DNA from: Hemicentrotus pulcherrimus
Lineage: Eukaryota; Echinodermata; Echinoidea; Camarodonta; Strongylocentrotidae
Direction of reading: 5' to 3'
Length of the DNA stretch: 64,000 nucleotides
Assembly: GCA_003118195.1 (NCBI GenBank)
Contig: BEXV01000854.1
Coordinates: forward strand, 88,723 to 152,722
Every line of letters starts with the position of its first letter. Position 1 is the stretch's first letter. Below are positions 1 through 12,800 of the stretch, piece by piece. The notes beneath the pieces are model-generated. The model had not been told where the DNA came from. It did not search any database and worked only from the letters and a program-made list of their open reading frames with translations. The translations under genes and the position numbers were made by a program.

Positions 1-180
1 CCCCCCCCCCCCAACAAAGAAAAATGTCAAATTTTGAAATTTCAAGACCTAAAAAAAAAGTTGTCCGCTTTCCCCCCCCCCCCACTGAGCGACTTTTTGG
101 CCGGCGCGATTTCCAAATTTTCGGGAGTAAACAAAAATAATAAGTTGGGCCCCCTCCCCTAAGAAATCCTGGATCCGCGC
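1..180. repeat. C-rich dispersed repeat, cut by the window edge
   Basis: The stretch begins with a run of C, has a second C run near 75-85, and ends with CCCCTCCCCTAAG followed by CTGGATCCGCGCCTGG. C-rich interspersed repeats that end near CTGGATCCGC are familiar from marine invertebrate genomes; that family placement is from memory. No open frame of note is present. The left end lies outside the window, so its boundary and any target-site duplication cannot be seen. Confidence 0.5.
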
Positions 181-3100
181 CTGGCGAATGATTGCCCATT
201 TGTCGAGTACACACACATATCATTAATTTTTATTCTTCTCCTAAGTGCCTTCTGCTTTATAGGGCACTACTCAAAATATATTATGAATAAAATAATTGGT
301 CTTTTGAAGAGAAGAGACCTTCCCAAGTCATACATTTTTTTGGAAAATTGAAACTTTAGTCATTTTATGTGGTTGGAAAAAGATGGAAATGTACTATTGT
401 TGTCCGCCACTAAATCAAAGACATATTACATGTTCAGCCAAAAAATACACGGGGACTCGGGGCGAATTATCCACCTAAATGCCCCCAAAGAGCCCCCGAA
501 AGTCATAAAAGAGCCCCAAAAATTTGCATAGGGTTCAATGCAAAACAAATTAATGAGTGTTATTTTCGTGCAAGCAAGCTTGAAAAGTAGCCCCCGAAAT
601 ATTTGTATTTTATTCCTTATACGTTTACGACTACAACTGTCAAATATTCATAACTTCATCATCTTTCTGTCCGATTTCATTCATCCTTTCACCAGTCTGC
701 TTTCCTCACGTCAGAATAATTTGCTATTAAGGTTGGATTCCCTTTTAACTTTTCTTCTCACAATGCAATGCTATTCACTGTTGCCCAAAAAAAGTTTCTT
801 GAAGTGATTGTGACAACATGATTTGTTCTGGATAAACAAAGTTTATATCTTCTCAGAAATCTTTTGATCAATCTATAAAATTATAGTGATGATCACTTGC
901 TCTTAGCAAATATAAACTATCGTATTGTCAAAATTATTTCATGAGATGAGGGAAATAAAAAGTCATTCAAACTTTATGGTCAACTTTGTATATGATGCTC
1001 AAGGGAGAACTATGTTATATTCATTTATTTTGAAGGACATTGTATCAAAGATAATGCCGACGTAAACCACAATGATGTAGTGTCGCCAACACAGAGCCTG
1101 TTTATCATATATCAACGTTTTATATTGCATAAATAAAATCATAAGGCCGTGTGAATGATTATTGTTTTATCGCACGAATACACGAAAACCATTGGAAAGA
1201 GGGCATCCATTCCCTGTGTGATGATAACGCTTCTTAACTTGTTTCAGTTTTTTTTTTTCAGTTTAGTTTTATTTCATTTTTCCATTTTTTCTAGCATCAT
1301 TGCAAACACAATACAAATCAATATGCAGTAAACAATAATTGTATAGTATACAACATGAATATACAAATCAATATACAGTAAGCAATGCAAAAGAATCATA
1401 TCAAGCGTGACGAAAATACAAATCAATGACTAAAACATTATTCATAATTTGGATTATTAACAAAATACAGAGTTAACATGGAAAATAAATATTATGATTC
1501 TTTAAGTTTTTTAAATGTTTTTTTTATCTATTATCATTTTTTAATTAAAATGGAGAAAATGGAGAGGTCCACTAAGAAGCAGGGCTTGTTTAGTGTGGAT
1601 CCCTCAGATAGTGAGTAGAATAGATCTCTTTAAAGATAGAAAATGAAATTAAGACAAATATCGTAAGGAAAAAATATCTAAGTGTAAGAGGTGATATGGT
1701 GCCAATGGTATATGGAGATGCAGAAAAGAAAATGAAGATGAAAGAAGAGTGAGAAGAGAAAGCTGGCGCGACTGTGTGGGAAGAAAAGGAGAAAGATTAA
1801 AGTAATAACAAACAAAACAAAAAGAGAAAGAGAGAGAGGAAGAAAGAAATGAATATAGGTTTCATGGTACATTTTCCAACAAGTTTCGACTTCTATCCAT
1901 GACCAAATACAATTTTAGATCATTCAGTTTTGTCTTCCTCCGACATTAAAAGACTACTGGCATTTGTCTGGAATGGGACAACGATTCATCAGTTTTTATG
2001 GTTCAGTAGGGTCCATGCTGTAGATAATATTAGTGAAGAATCTAATAAAAACTGCTCGATATGTATGTGAATAGCACGTTACGTAATATAGTTTGGTAGT
2101 TACTTTTAAACACAACTTTCCAAAATGTGTGTGATTATTCACCATCATCATCATCATAAGCATCAGTATCATATAGCATATCTGTAGTTTCTTTCTTTAA
2201 CACCCATATTATAGCAAAATATCTTACTACGTAGAGTCATGAGTCTACCATATAGAGTGAACCGTCTTTACGTTCGGTTCCAACTTCATTTAAAGCAGTA
2301 AACCCAATCGTTCAAGATTATGTGTGAACGCGATGCTTTTCCTTTTCCATCATTATCTTTGAAAGTGCACGTTTGCTTAGCTCTCTTTTGTTTCTCGTTT
2401 CTGCCTGACTGAGGCGATGGTCCTTCATCCCCCTATATAGGGAATTCATGAGATTAATTTTTCACACTGACTGGCCATCGATCTTCCGGTTCGAAAGAGA
2501 AAATCATTTAGGTATCGGCTGGTTTCTCCGAGGTGCGATCACCAATCCAACCAAAACAACAACAAAAGAATGACATCAGCGCTTGTGTCTATACTCTGAT
2601 CGGTCCAGACCCTATCGTAAATATTTGAAGTTTGAATTTCTTCTGTAGGTCTCTTTTAAGAACTATATTGCATTGGCAGCGTCAAAGGCCATCTAAATTA
2701 TTATGGCAGATCTTTAAATGTTCATGACATTTTGAGCGTTTGTTGTGACTTGTAAAGGTTCAACCGTCATGTTTGTGGGTAAAAAGGTGGTTTTGGGTGG
2801 AAAAGACTAGCAACTTAAAGGTCACAGCTTTGGCAAAATATCCCATTCATTAATTAGAAATAGGGAAGGCCATTGCATTGATGGAAATTGAGCGCACCAT
2901 AATCAAGGCGTAGCCAAAGAGGGCCGAGGGCAGGGGGCCACTAACTCTTAGCACGTATAGGCACAGTAGGCCTACATGGTGAACAATATGAATGTAACAA
3001 ATACTTCTCATGCCATATCTGAAATTATTCTGCATGAACCTAATGAAACCAACAATATTACATATATTGTACATGTAGGTCATGCAATTGCAATGATTGA

Positions 3101-5395
3101 ATTTTACCCTTGATAAACTCATTCGATGAAATTTAATTAAATTGGAAAGGTTTACAAGGAGAATAAGCGAAAAATAGTCCCAGTATAGACAGTATTAGTA
3201 AAAGTAACATGTTCTTATTTTTTTATTTTTTTATTGTAATGTACATTGATTTTGTATATTTGAAAGAAAAGTGGTGATGGCAGATACAGCATGATGTAGA
3301 ATTATGATATGACGCCTAAAAAGGGAGCGTATGACAAAATTGATTGTTTGGTAACTTCTAAAGAATGTACTGAATGTCGGGAAATGTAGTTCGGAGAAAT
3401 TAAATATTAAGCAAAGAAAAGGGGATTGAACTTTCTAAGAAGAGAAATATTTCTTTTTTAAAAACATCAACCCAAATCGATCAGCCCTGTCTACTGTCGT
3501 TGTGTTTCTACAGAATCGTTTTATTTGTTGACTGGAGTTGACTGTTATTGAATTAGGTAATTTGTTTGAAAACTCCAGATATAATTGATATATAAAGCTT
3601 ATATTATCTATAGATTCTGCCAGTTCATATACATGTATATTAAGCCCTGTACCAACTGTTCCCAAAGTGGACACAATATTTAAACGCTGAAAGACGTTAT
3701 ACTATCATTACAATAATCCTATCGATATGTAGTATAAAATGAAAGAGATGGATGAAGGGCAATATTTCCAAAAAAAGTCCTCAATTCATTTAAACACAAT
3801 TTTTTTTTAAAGTGGTGGCACCCCTGTCATTATTTCTCTGTACATATGGATATACCCTTCTATTACATCCAGGCTGAAAGAAGGCCATATTTATTGATGA
3901 TAATTGCTGCACTTTTGAGAGAATCGGCAAACATGAAAATAATAGCTTCTCTTTTAGCCTTGAAAAGATAAAACTTCGGATGATTGAATCTCACATTTTC
4001 ACATCCTTCATTTTTTTTCTAGAATTCATCCTGATGAAACGTTTGGGAATATTGATACACGACGCTTAATTAAGCCGCTAAATCGATCGTCAATTTGAAC
4101 ATCGTTTTATAAAGCATGTCAAGCTTACAATAAAATGACATTTAATTTGTTTAAGCTTGCCCTTTTTGCAGCCATTTTCTAGCTATTTTTCGTATGGCAG
4201 GTATAGTAGCAGGATCGATTATTTGTTTTCGTGTATTTTGTTATTAAACGAAATGTTTAAAGTTAAAAAGTTTAGGCAAAAACAAAAAAAAGACTTCGTT
4301 GTGTTTATAGCCACTGTTTGCGCGCTTTAGTAGTGGATTATTTTCTTCCTAATTATTGACATTCCCCCATCGTCATAAACATGGTTAATACATAATGTTT
4401 ATTGTACCCTCGAAAGAGGAAGTTCAATTGGAGTGCGAAATGCACAGTTAGAATGTTGGTTGCATCCAAAATATTAGAACACTCCACTGAACATGCTGAA
4501 GTAAATAAATCCTGACAGAAGTATCTTTTATTAAAGTATTCATCGAATTTTGTATTAAAAAAAATGTTATGCCAGATATTCATAAATTTTGAAAAGGGAA
4601 AACGGTTTTCAGCCTGCAAAATTTTCAGCACGCGAGATGTCATTGTAAAATATATCTTCTTTTTTTTTCTAGGTAATTTTTCGTGTATACTTTTAAATGT
4701 TCCATAATCTAATTTTTTAATTTTTTAATTTCTTGGCAATACTCCAAAACGACAAAGGATTTTTAACACCTGATAAATATTCTGAAAAAAGAATAAATAG
4801 TGGTATTTTTCCAAAATAAAAATATTTATTGTCACCAAATAAAAATGTCAACAAGCGAGAAAGTGAAACATTATTTAAAAAAAGAGATAGTGCGATTCCT
4901 ACTTTATCATTTTTTGGACGTGTGTCCGGATCTTCGTTGAATAAATGACTAGATTTTAGAAAATATACAAATTATTAATCAATTTGATCGTTAGCAACTA
5001 TTAGGTACATTTTAGATCCGACCTTAATACCATTGTCAGTTTGAGCCGATCAAGATCTTGGGCATACACAAATCTACAGGCACATACGTTGGGTAAACAG
5101 ACATTGAGTGAAGTTTGTCAAATCTTTATTTTAAACCTAGATGTGCGTTGATTGTGTGTGCGTGTGTGTGTGCGTATGTGTGCGGTGCGTATGTGTGTGT
5201 GATGTAACGTAAAGGGTAACCAGCAATCACATTTGTTTTGCTTGAATCCTTTCCAGAGTCAAGTCTTGGAAATCAACCTCTTGAAAAACACCTACTTAAA
5301 AAAAGTATAAGTAGGGAAAACAGAAAGAGAAAGTGAAGCAAATAAAAAGTTCAGGAAAGTCAGGGAAGATAAAATTGTGGTTAACCCATCCCCCT
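181..5395. other. Upstream intergenic DNA, no gene seen
   Basis: AT-rich sequence with only short chance-like open frames, none resembling a known protein. A small C-rich patch lies at about 450-600. Three copies of ATACAAATCAAT sit at 1311, 1361 and 1416; the first two share about 24 of 26 bases at a 50-bp spacing. There is a short ATC microsatellite near 2145, a 12-bp perfect palindrome at 2431-2442, and a GT-rich run at about 5150-5203. I see no tRNA, rRNA or splice-compatible coding exon. Confidence 0.6.
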
Positions 5396-5399
5396 TTTG

Positions 5400-5490
5400 T
5401 CTCTCGCTCTCTCTCTCTCTCTCTCTCCCTCTCCTTTTATTTTTCTTTTTCTCTCTCATTCTCTCTCTCTCCCTCTCTCCCTCTCTCACC
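5400..5490. repeat. CT-rich microsatellite
   Basis: Nearly pure pyrimidine on the + strand with long CT runs broken by CCCT and TTTT. It produces open frames on both strands made only of Ser/Leu or Arg/Glu, which I treat as artefacts. Confidence 0.9.
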
Positions 5491-5499
5491 CGCTTTCTC

Positions 5500-7530
5500 A
5501 ACTATATTAAAAACTTATCAGCATTTATTCGAGAGATAGATGCAAATCAGATGGGAACGCAGAGATGGAGGTGGAGAAGGAAAAAAAAGGAAACCTAACT
5601 GTGTAAGACAAAATAGAATACAAACAAGCTAAATATGAAGAGACGAAGAACAAGCTTTGTTAAAATAAGAAGATTGCCTAAAGGGGTATGCATGTATCTT
5701 TCGGTATTTTGCCCACAAACTACCGGAAAGTAATTGGGGTGAGGTGAGACGGGTTTGAAAGCCTAATCAAAGCGTTATAATTCAATAAATGCGTTTGTTG
5801 TTTGGTGACTGGAAGAGAATAATGCTGAATTGCACAGAAAATTAGGTATTCAGAATTTTTAAACGTGTTATTAGCCACAGGTGGGGGGTTAAGTGCGACT
5901 GCTACACTGTGGTATGTGTGTACTTTCGATAACCCACAACGCACCTGAGTTCATTCTGAGTTGGTTATTCTTCATATCTACGGTGTCAATGCGTGTTTTA
6001 TTACTATTATCATTACATTTTTAATAATAAAACATGACCTGGAATTTTTCTCTTTTCTCCTTTTATATAATTTGTTTGTAGTATCAATTGAATTGAATAA
6101 ACTATTATAAAAATTATGCTTTGGTGATGATCATTATTGTTAATACAGTGATATCGAAACAAATTATACACTTTTAACACTATCCTGGTAATAATACTAA
6201 CTATAAGACCTTACATGAAAATGAACTTTACATCGACAATAATTACAATTATATGTGATGGTAATAACAATGGTATTTTATCATCTAGGACGGAGTGTAT
6301 GTCTCCATTATATACAAGGACAATATTTTTTAACGTGAAGTTCCGATGTCCTTGTTACGATTTAGCCTTCTTTTATTATTTGTATTAACCATGTTAATAA
6401 TACTATTTCCAGTCTTCGTATTGTAATTTCAAATTTGGGCTAATACTTTTGATCAAATTTTGTCAATGTAAACTATTTTTATGTTTATGTCATGCACCTA
6501 TTAGTAAACGGATAGTTATCTAAAATAAACATTGCTTTGAAGATCCATCACACGATCTTGGTCCAAATGTTCTTATACAAGTGTAATTGATTCAAACAAA
6601 TCTTAAGTTTTAGACTGAAGAATGCATCAACCAAGGATATGTTTACTTTTGTATCATTCATATAATTTCGAAATACATGAACTTTAGCTGCTATGCTACA
6701 AGAATGGGGGGAAAAAAAACTTGAAAAGTAAAAGATGACAAAATTAAATATAAAAAGTGTCATTCGGCTTTGTATTGTCATGATTGTGTAAAACTTACTT
6801 AGCTTCTTATATATTTTTTTTTAATCTGTACCTTTATGTTCTCTATCACATGTCTATTGACTTACAATCGAAACTTGTATTTGTTTACTTCCTAATTAAT
6901 TTAAACTGCAAAAACGAAGAGAAAAACTACAACTTAAACAACAACAAAAAGAGAATCGCTGCAGAAAGTAAAGTGACCTTCCGTTGGTCGCCTAAATCTT
7001 TGATCAAGAAATTTATAAATCACTTTTAATATCTAACCAAGCAGAATTTAAATTGATATAGATAAAACCCCAGACCGACTCTTACGAGGTATACGCCTTA
7101 CCTACTGCAAAACCACAACCCGATATCATAGCCATGTTTAGCGTGGCAGACGCGACATTTTGGGAAAATAAAATTTGTATGGATTTTTATCTGTTAACCC
7201 CCTGCATTGAAAGTGCAATATCCATAATTTCTAGCAAGTTGGAAACCGACTCTTGCTGTTGGTAGGGTTACTCAGTGTGATGGTCATTCAGGCTTACTTT
7301 TCTAGGGCACGCGATATGTTTTTTCCCCTTCTTTTTAACCATCTGTGGAAAAACCAAATCCCGTGTAGTGCTTGCGTCAGAGAAGAAAAACATATCACGA
7401 AATTTAGTTGTTATAATATTTTAATTCAAATATCTGGCGTGTGCTACGGTGATTCATTTAAATGCACACATTCCTGTTATTTTGAAGGAGTTGAAAAAAA
7501 GTCATGAAGAATCTCTCCGAGGCTTTTTAA

Positions 7531-7561
<31 letters not shown>

Positions 7562-9574
7562 CCGTTTTTTAATATTTTTCTCAATTTTATCCTTCTATTC
7601 GATTTTTGTTCTTCTTTTGAATCTTTCCTTCCACATTGTGTTGCCTTATTGTGTTTTAAGAGAGCGAAATTGTTTTATCTTCATCTCATGCTTGTGAAAT
7701 GGGTATCACTTCTCGATACCAAGGTAACGTCTACTTGGGTATATTTCTATGTCTCTAACGTCTACCTTTTGTAAGGACTGCTTCTGGAATTTATATCATT
7801 GCCTACTGAAACCTAGTGGTTCCTGTATTAGAACCAACGGGTATGAAATGATTAAGTAGTCAATGGTTTAAGTTAAGATAAGGTTTTGCTAAGGACAAAG
7901 CAAATATCAAATGAAGAACTTTAGTTTAAAATCTCGATCAACAGAATCATTCTGAAAACCTTTTCCATGGTCAGTGAGATTTCTTGCTGTCCATACTGGT
8001 ATCAAATGAAACAAACCATCCTGTAGAATAGAACTGCGTCTAAACCCGGCCTAGTTCGAGACATAGAAACGAGTTTAGTCACTATAGTCAGGGCCACTGT
8101 AAATCTTGATACTTACCACAGAATGAAATTCTCGTCTAAACACGACCCACTTCGAGAAAGGCAGTCGGGTTTTGTAACTCGCCAGAGCCACTGCAAATCT
8201 GAATACTTACCATAGTTGCGGTGGCCGGGAAAGTGCATGCTACCTCACCAAAAGGAAAAATTATTGGCAGATTATGAGATTTGTGGTAGTGGTGTAATGA
8301 TTTGTTTGTTTTTGGAGTGATGAAGCTAAAGTAAAAGTTGTGTCTTATTGATTTAGTTTGCGTGGTTAGTACTCAACCGTACTCTTAATTTAACACCACT
8401 TCTACAGCCATTTCAAACTGTCCGTACAATTTTTTTATTAGGAGTGGGCGATAAATATCTAACGATTGTCTCGCAAGTAATGATACTGCTAACAAAAATT
8501 ATACACCTGGACTTATGTGGTGGTACTCGGCGAAATGATTATTACATTTCTTTTTGCTAGAACCGAAAAATGGTTTCTAAATAATTATGTCGAATCTGGC
8601 TTTCTATCTGTCCCAATATTGTGGAGAAGATATTCTTCATTTCACATGTATGATGGAGAAGGGTGGGGTACTTCCAAACGTTGTGTGACTTGTACTAAAA
8701 GTGAAGCTTCTTCTTGATATCTGACATTTATCTTTAACCCCAAGTAGTTGAAATGAAATTGTGACTCTGTGGAGACTAATGGTTTGTTAGATTGATGTGT
8801 GGGATGTGTCGGATAAGAGGGTGTGTGTGTGTAGATGTCAGTTTATTCACTCGTTACGATTGGGAACTGCCATTGATACAACCTCTACTCTCTCGAGGCG
8901 AGCTATGACTTGGAATAAATATAATTATAAACCGAAATATAAATATGGCACAGACTTTAAAGGCAGTGCATAAAGTTCTATACAAAGAGAAAGAAAGATA
9001 ATGCAGAAAGAGAAATATTTATTTCTTATTAATGCATCTAAGAATAATGTAAATCAGAGACTGCTCAGAATGAGAAATAAAGGGAACATGTCAAGAAAAA
9101 TGGCAAGAGAGATCTCCCAACAGGTAGAAACATTTTCTTTGTTTTATCGATTTTGTTTAAAAGATGCCAGAAAATAAGAAATAGTAAGACCGTCATAACT
9201 GTTAAGTAACAGACCGTAAAGTAGTATTAAATTTGATGATGTGACATAAATGGGATCAAATCGTATTGCTCCCAGTAGTTATACAATTGAATAGGATTCT
9301 ATTAATAGGATTGAACTACATCATGATAACATTCAGGGTAACAAATACTCTGAGTCCTCTTATCATAGGAAGATCTTGTATAATCCATCAAAACATTGAT
9401 TGAATGTTAAACAATTAAATTACAAGAAAATAGAATATGAAAAATATCTAGTGAAACAGCTGGTAGAGTGAATGGAAAGGAATGGACCAGATATAGAATA
9501 CACACACAGGTATCCATACGTGTTTATATATGTAAATCTATATATAAAGACATATATTAAGGCCAAAAAAAACC
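5500..9574. other. Upstream intergenic DNA, no gene seen
   Basis: No convincing coding exon. A TC microsatellite fills 7531-7560. A degenerate tandem duplication of about 96 bp lies at 8037-8214, both units beginning CGTCTAAAC and ending TTACCA(C/T)AG. A GT run is at about 8820-8840. The remainder is AT-rich with short spurious frames. Confidence 0.6.
8037..8214. repeat. Degenerate two-unit tandem duplication, about 96-bp period
   Basis: Unit one starts CGTCTAAACCCGG at 8037 and ends TTACCACAG at about 8121. Unit two starts CGTCTAAACACG at 8133 and ends TTACCATAG at about 8214. Shared internal blocks include TTCGAGA, GCCACTG and AAATCT. The units differ by scattered substitutions, so the duplication is old. 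No function is evident. Confidence 0.6.
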
Positions 9575-9833
9575 AAACATGTTTAGCGTCGTGTTTTTCG
9601 AAAAATAGGAGGGAGGAGGCCCTTTTTTCTCTCCCTTTTTTTCTTTTAAAATGGCCGCGCGGTTAATTTTCCCTGACATTCGGGCTATTTTTCAAGTTGG
9701 CCGCCGACATTTTTTCTTCTTTACTTAAAAAAAAAAAAAAAATCAAAATTCACAAAAAAAATTCACCGAAAAAAAAAGAAAGAATAGGAGGCGGCCCCCA
9801 ACAAGGAAGCGGGCGGGGACGCTAAATATGTTT
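9575..9833. mobile_element. Short inverted-repeat (MITE-like) element
   Basis: The left end reads AAACATGTTTAGCGTC (9575-9590). The right end, read on the minus strand, is AAACATATTTAGCGTC (9833-9818), so 15 of 16 bases match. The 259-bp body has GC-rich blocks just inside each end (GGAGGGAGGAGGCCC and GGAGGCGGCCCCC, in direct orientation) and A/T-homopolymer-rich sequence in the middle. It has no coding capacity. The structure fits a non-autonomous DNA transposon, but I did not find a clear target-site duplication. Confidence 0.65.
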
Positions 9834-12800
9834 ATTTGTTTACATGGCCTAATGGATTTCTTATAAATTCATTTTTTTGTAATTCTTGAGGTTTAATACT
9901 AAATGTCAAGAACCGATTCTAGTTCAATATATAAGGGTGTACTCGTTTAGATCAACATTTTCGTGTAGTTCATGATTAAACTAAAAACTCTATTCTCTCG
10001 AATTTAAAACTCTAAAAATTGAAACAGCATGTTACCATTTGATATCTAAAGTAGATATAGGCCCATTGAAAAGAAAAAATCTTGAAATTGCTTTAACGGA
10101 TGCAATAGCAATTAAGGTATGGCAATATGATAGGAAAATGATTGATAGGACAATCAATTTCTTCCTTTTGTCTATTTGATCTGCCTATCTTTCCTCTCAT
10201 GGCATTGTCTTTTGTCTTCATGTCGTATTGGAATGCTCATCTTGTTGAAGTCATAAGTTTTTAATTGTCCCCATGATGAGGATGCATTCACGATATTATT
10301 TTCTCGTCTTGACACATGTCCATTATTACCAATCAATCTACCACACAATGCATCGGGGTTTTTATCATCACGTTCTTAGCTGTAATTGATATTTATTGTT
10401 TGCCGCCCTAGATAAAGTGTTTAAAGCATCAAAGATATCTCATTATCGGGGGATATTACTTGCGTGTTAAAGAAAATAATCACATTGTCAATTCGACCTT
10501 CTTTTGTAACATCGGTACGACAAACATATACATATTTAATGATGTCCTTCAGATATATATGGAGTAATTGAAAACGTAATAAGCCTGTTTGTACCAGATC
10601 GATATTTGATAGTTGGTGGGCGAACGTTCGTTCAAGGATAATGTTAGACCTTTGAATTAAAAAAAAAAATGAAGATAATAGCAGAGTTTTGTGTTAATTA
10701 ACATGATAACAGCACCTTTCAGAAATAGGTCTCATAATACACCCTAATATGGAATATGTCTAAAGGTTATTACAATGCACAGTTTTAAAAGTAGGTGAGC
10801 AAGAAAATGAATGAATAGTTATTGGCTTTTTTTCTATTCAAACATCAGCCATAACGATCCCTTCATCCAGTTTCCCTATATGTATCTATTATCTAGTACT
10901 CGCATTTTTTTCCTCCGGCTCTTTTCCCTTTTAACGAAAACTTCTTTTTTCCATCACTTTTTAAAAAGAAAATATTGGTAAAAGAACCAAGTTGCTGTAC
11001 TTTATATTGCAGTTGAATCATAAAGGCGATTAAAACAACTATTAAACTATTTTTTTTTATGTAGCAATTTCAAATGATTCATTGAAAATACTTTTATAAT
11101 TACAACTCGGGATTATAGTAGAGAATAAAGCTTTTATTCAGTGTCTCGGAAGAATTGATAATTACAAATGGCATGCGTATATTGTTGATAGTTTTACAAA
11201 ATCAAAGGTTATACACAAAGAGACACATAAACTAACAAAGAAGTAATTAACCAAAAGGGAAACTAATAATAAACTAGTTTGTAGATCTAAAAGGCTCTAA
11301 GTATATAAGAGTAATCATTGTCATAATATAACAAAAGTTTATTTCACTTCCTGAGATTTGCACTCGGACCTAGTATATTCATCATGGGTATTAGGGTTTT
11401 CATACATTTTCCACAAGCAGCTAATCATTTTATTCCATTCGGCCGTGATCTTGAAGATTTCAAGAAAGAACTTTCGCACATGATATATAGATATGTATAG
11501 TTAACAACTGCATTATCCATACTCTTACTAGGTTTTTGTATTTTTTTTAAGTATGCACAAAATTGGTTTGTCCTTATATACGCTTCTCGAGAATGTGAGA
11601 TATTCAAGCTTGGATCTAAACGTATTCAATTCATTTCAATTCAATTTCATTCAACAACCCGCTTTTCATTCTTGAGTTACAAAAAACACAAATCGCATCA
11701 AATTTACAGGGGGTAAGATTAACTTTTAAAATTTTATATATAAGTTTATATAAGGATATACATTCTCACACGTTTCGTCTTACGCAGGCCCACGATCATA
11801 TAGATCCGTTGATATGGGTGCGCTATTTAATTCAAGCTGGGATATTTGAGTGCGAAGAAAAGTTGTCAAATTGTTATGTTTATGTTTCAGGTTTTCCTGG
11901 GCACTGCCAATTTTTAAAGCTGCTCTCAATGGCTATTCACTTCTGCAAAGTCCCAAGTGTTTGATCTAGTTGTATAATGTAGGCAGCGTTTGAAGGAAGT
12001 AAAGGTCGACCAATCCTTCCTTCTGCTCTTATTGAGAGGCTAGAGAAAGGGTTGAAGAATAGATCATTTTTGTTGTTCAGGGTTAAGTATTCGTATGTTG
12101 TTAACCGCGAACTTCAGTTCACCAAATAGTGCATGTAACCCCGGTTTACTTGTATACACGCATTGAAAGCACTTCCTTTTGTTTTGTATACCCACCTCCA
12201 ATCCAAAGGGGCGATGAAAAGTGCAGATTTCCGGATCAACAACTCCTAAAAGAAATGCGAATAGGAAAGGGTGATACAAACGGCCAACATGCAGAGAGGG
12301 CAGAGAAATTCTCATTCGGGTTTCTCACTCGGAATCAATGCTTCATCAGAGAATACCAAATTAAAATCGAATCCTTCCTCAGCAGGGGGCTCATTCAAAT
12401 TGGCAACTGCGAACGAAGGCGTGCGACCAATTTTTGATCCTAAAACTTTGGGCCAGTAAACCCAATATTGGCACCCCTGTCCATTTCCCTAAAATTGCTG
12501 TTCTATATAGCCCACCGCCTGATTTGCATTATGCATCTAGGTTTATTATTTTGTCAGCGACCCGCGAAAGTTTTGGAATCAAGTTGTCACTACCTTTTGC
12601 TCTAAAGACTCAATATTAAGAAAAGCCCCTTCGAAATTAGTCTAGCCAAAATAAAGCAACACAAAAATCAATCTCACGCTTGTTTTATTTGTTAATAGCT
12701 CAGATGAAGTCATTTTACTAGTAAAAGAATGGATCGTTCGCCCATAATTCAATAAGTTTAAGTTTCTGTCTCAAGTATACAAATCTGTTTTTGTGTGTAA

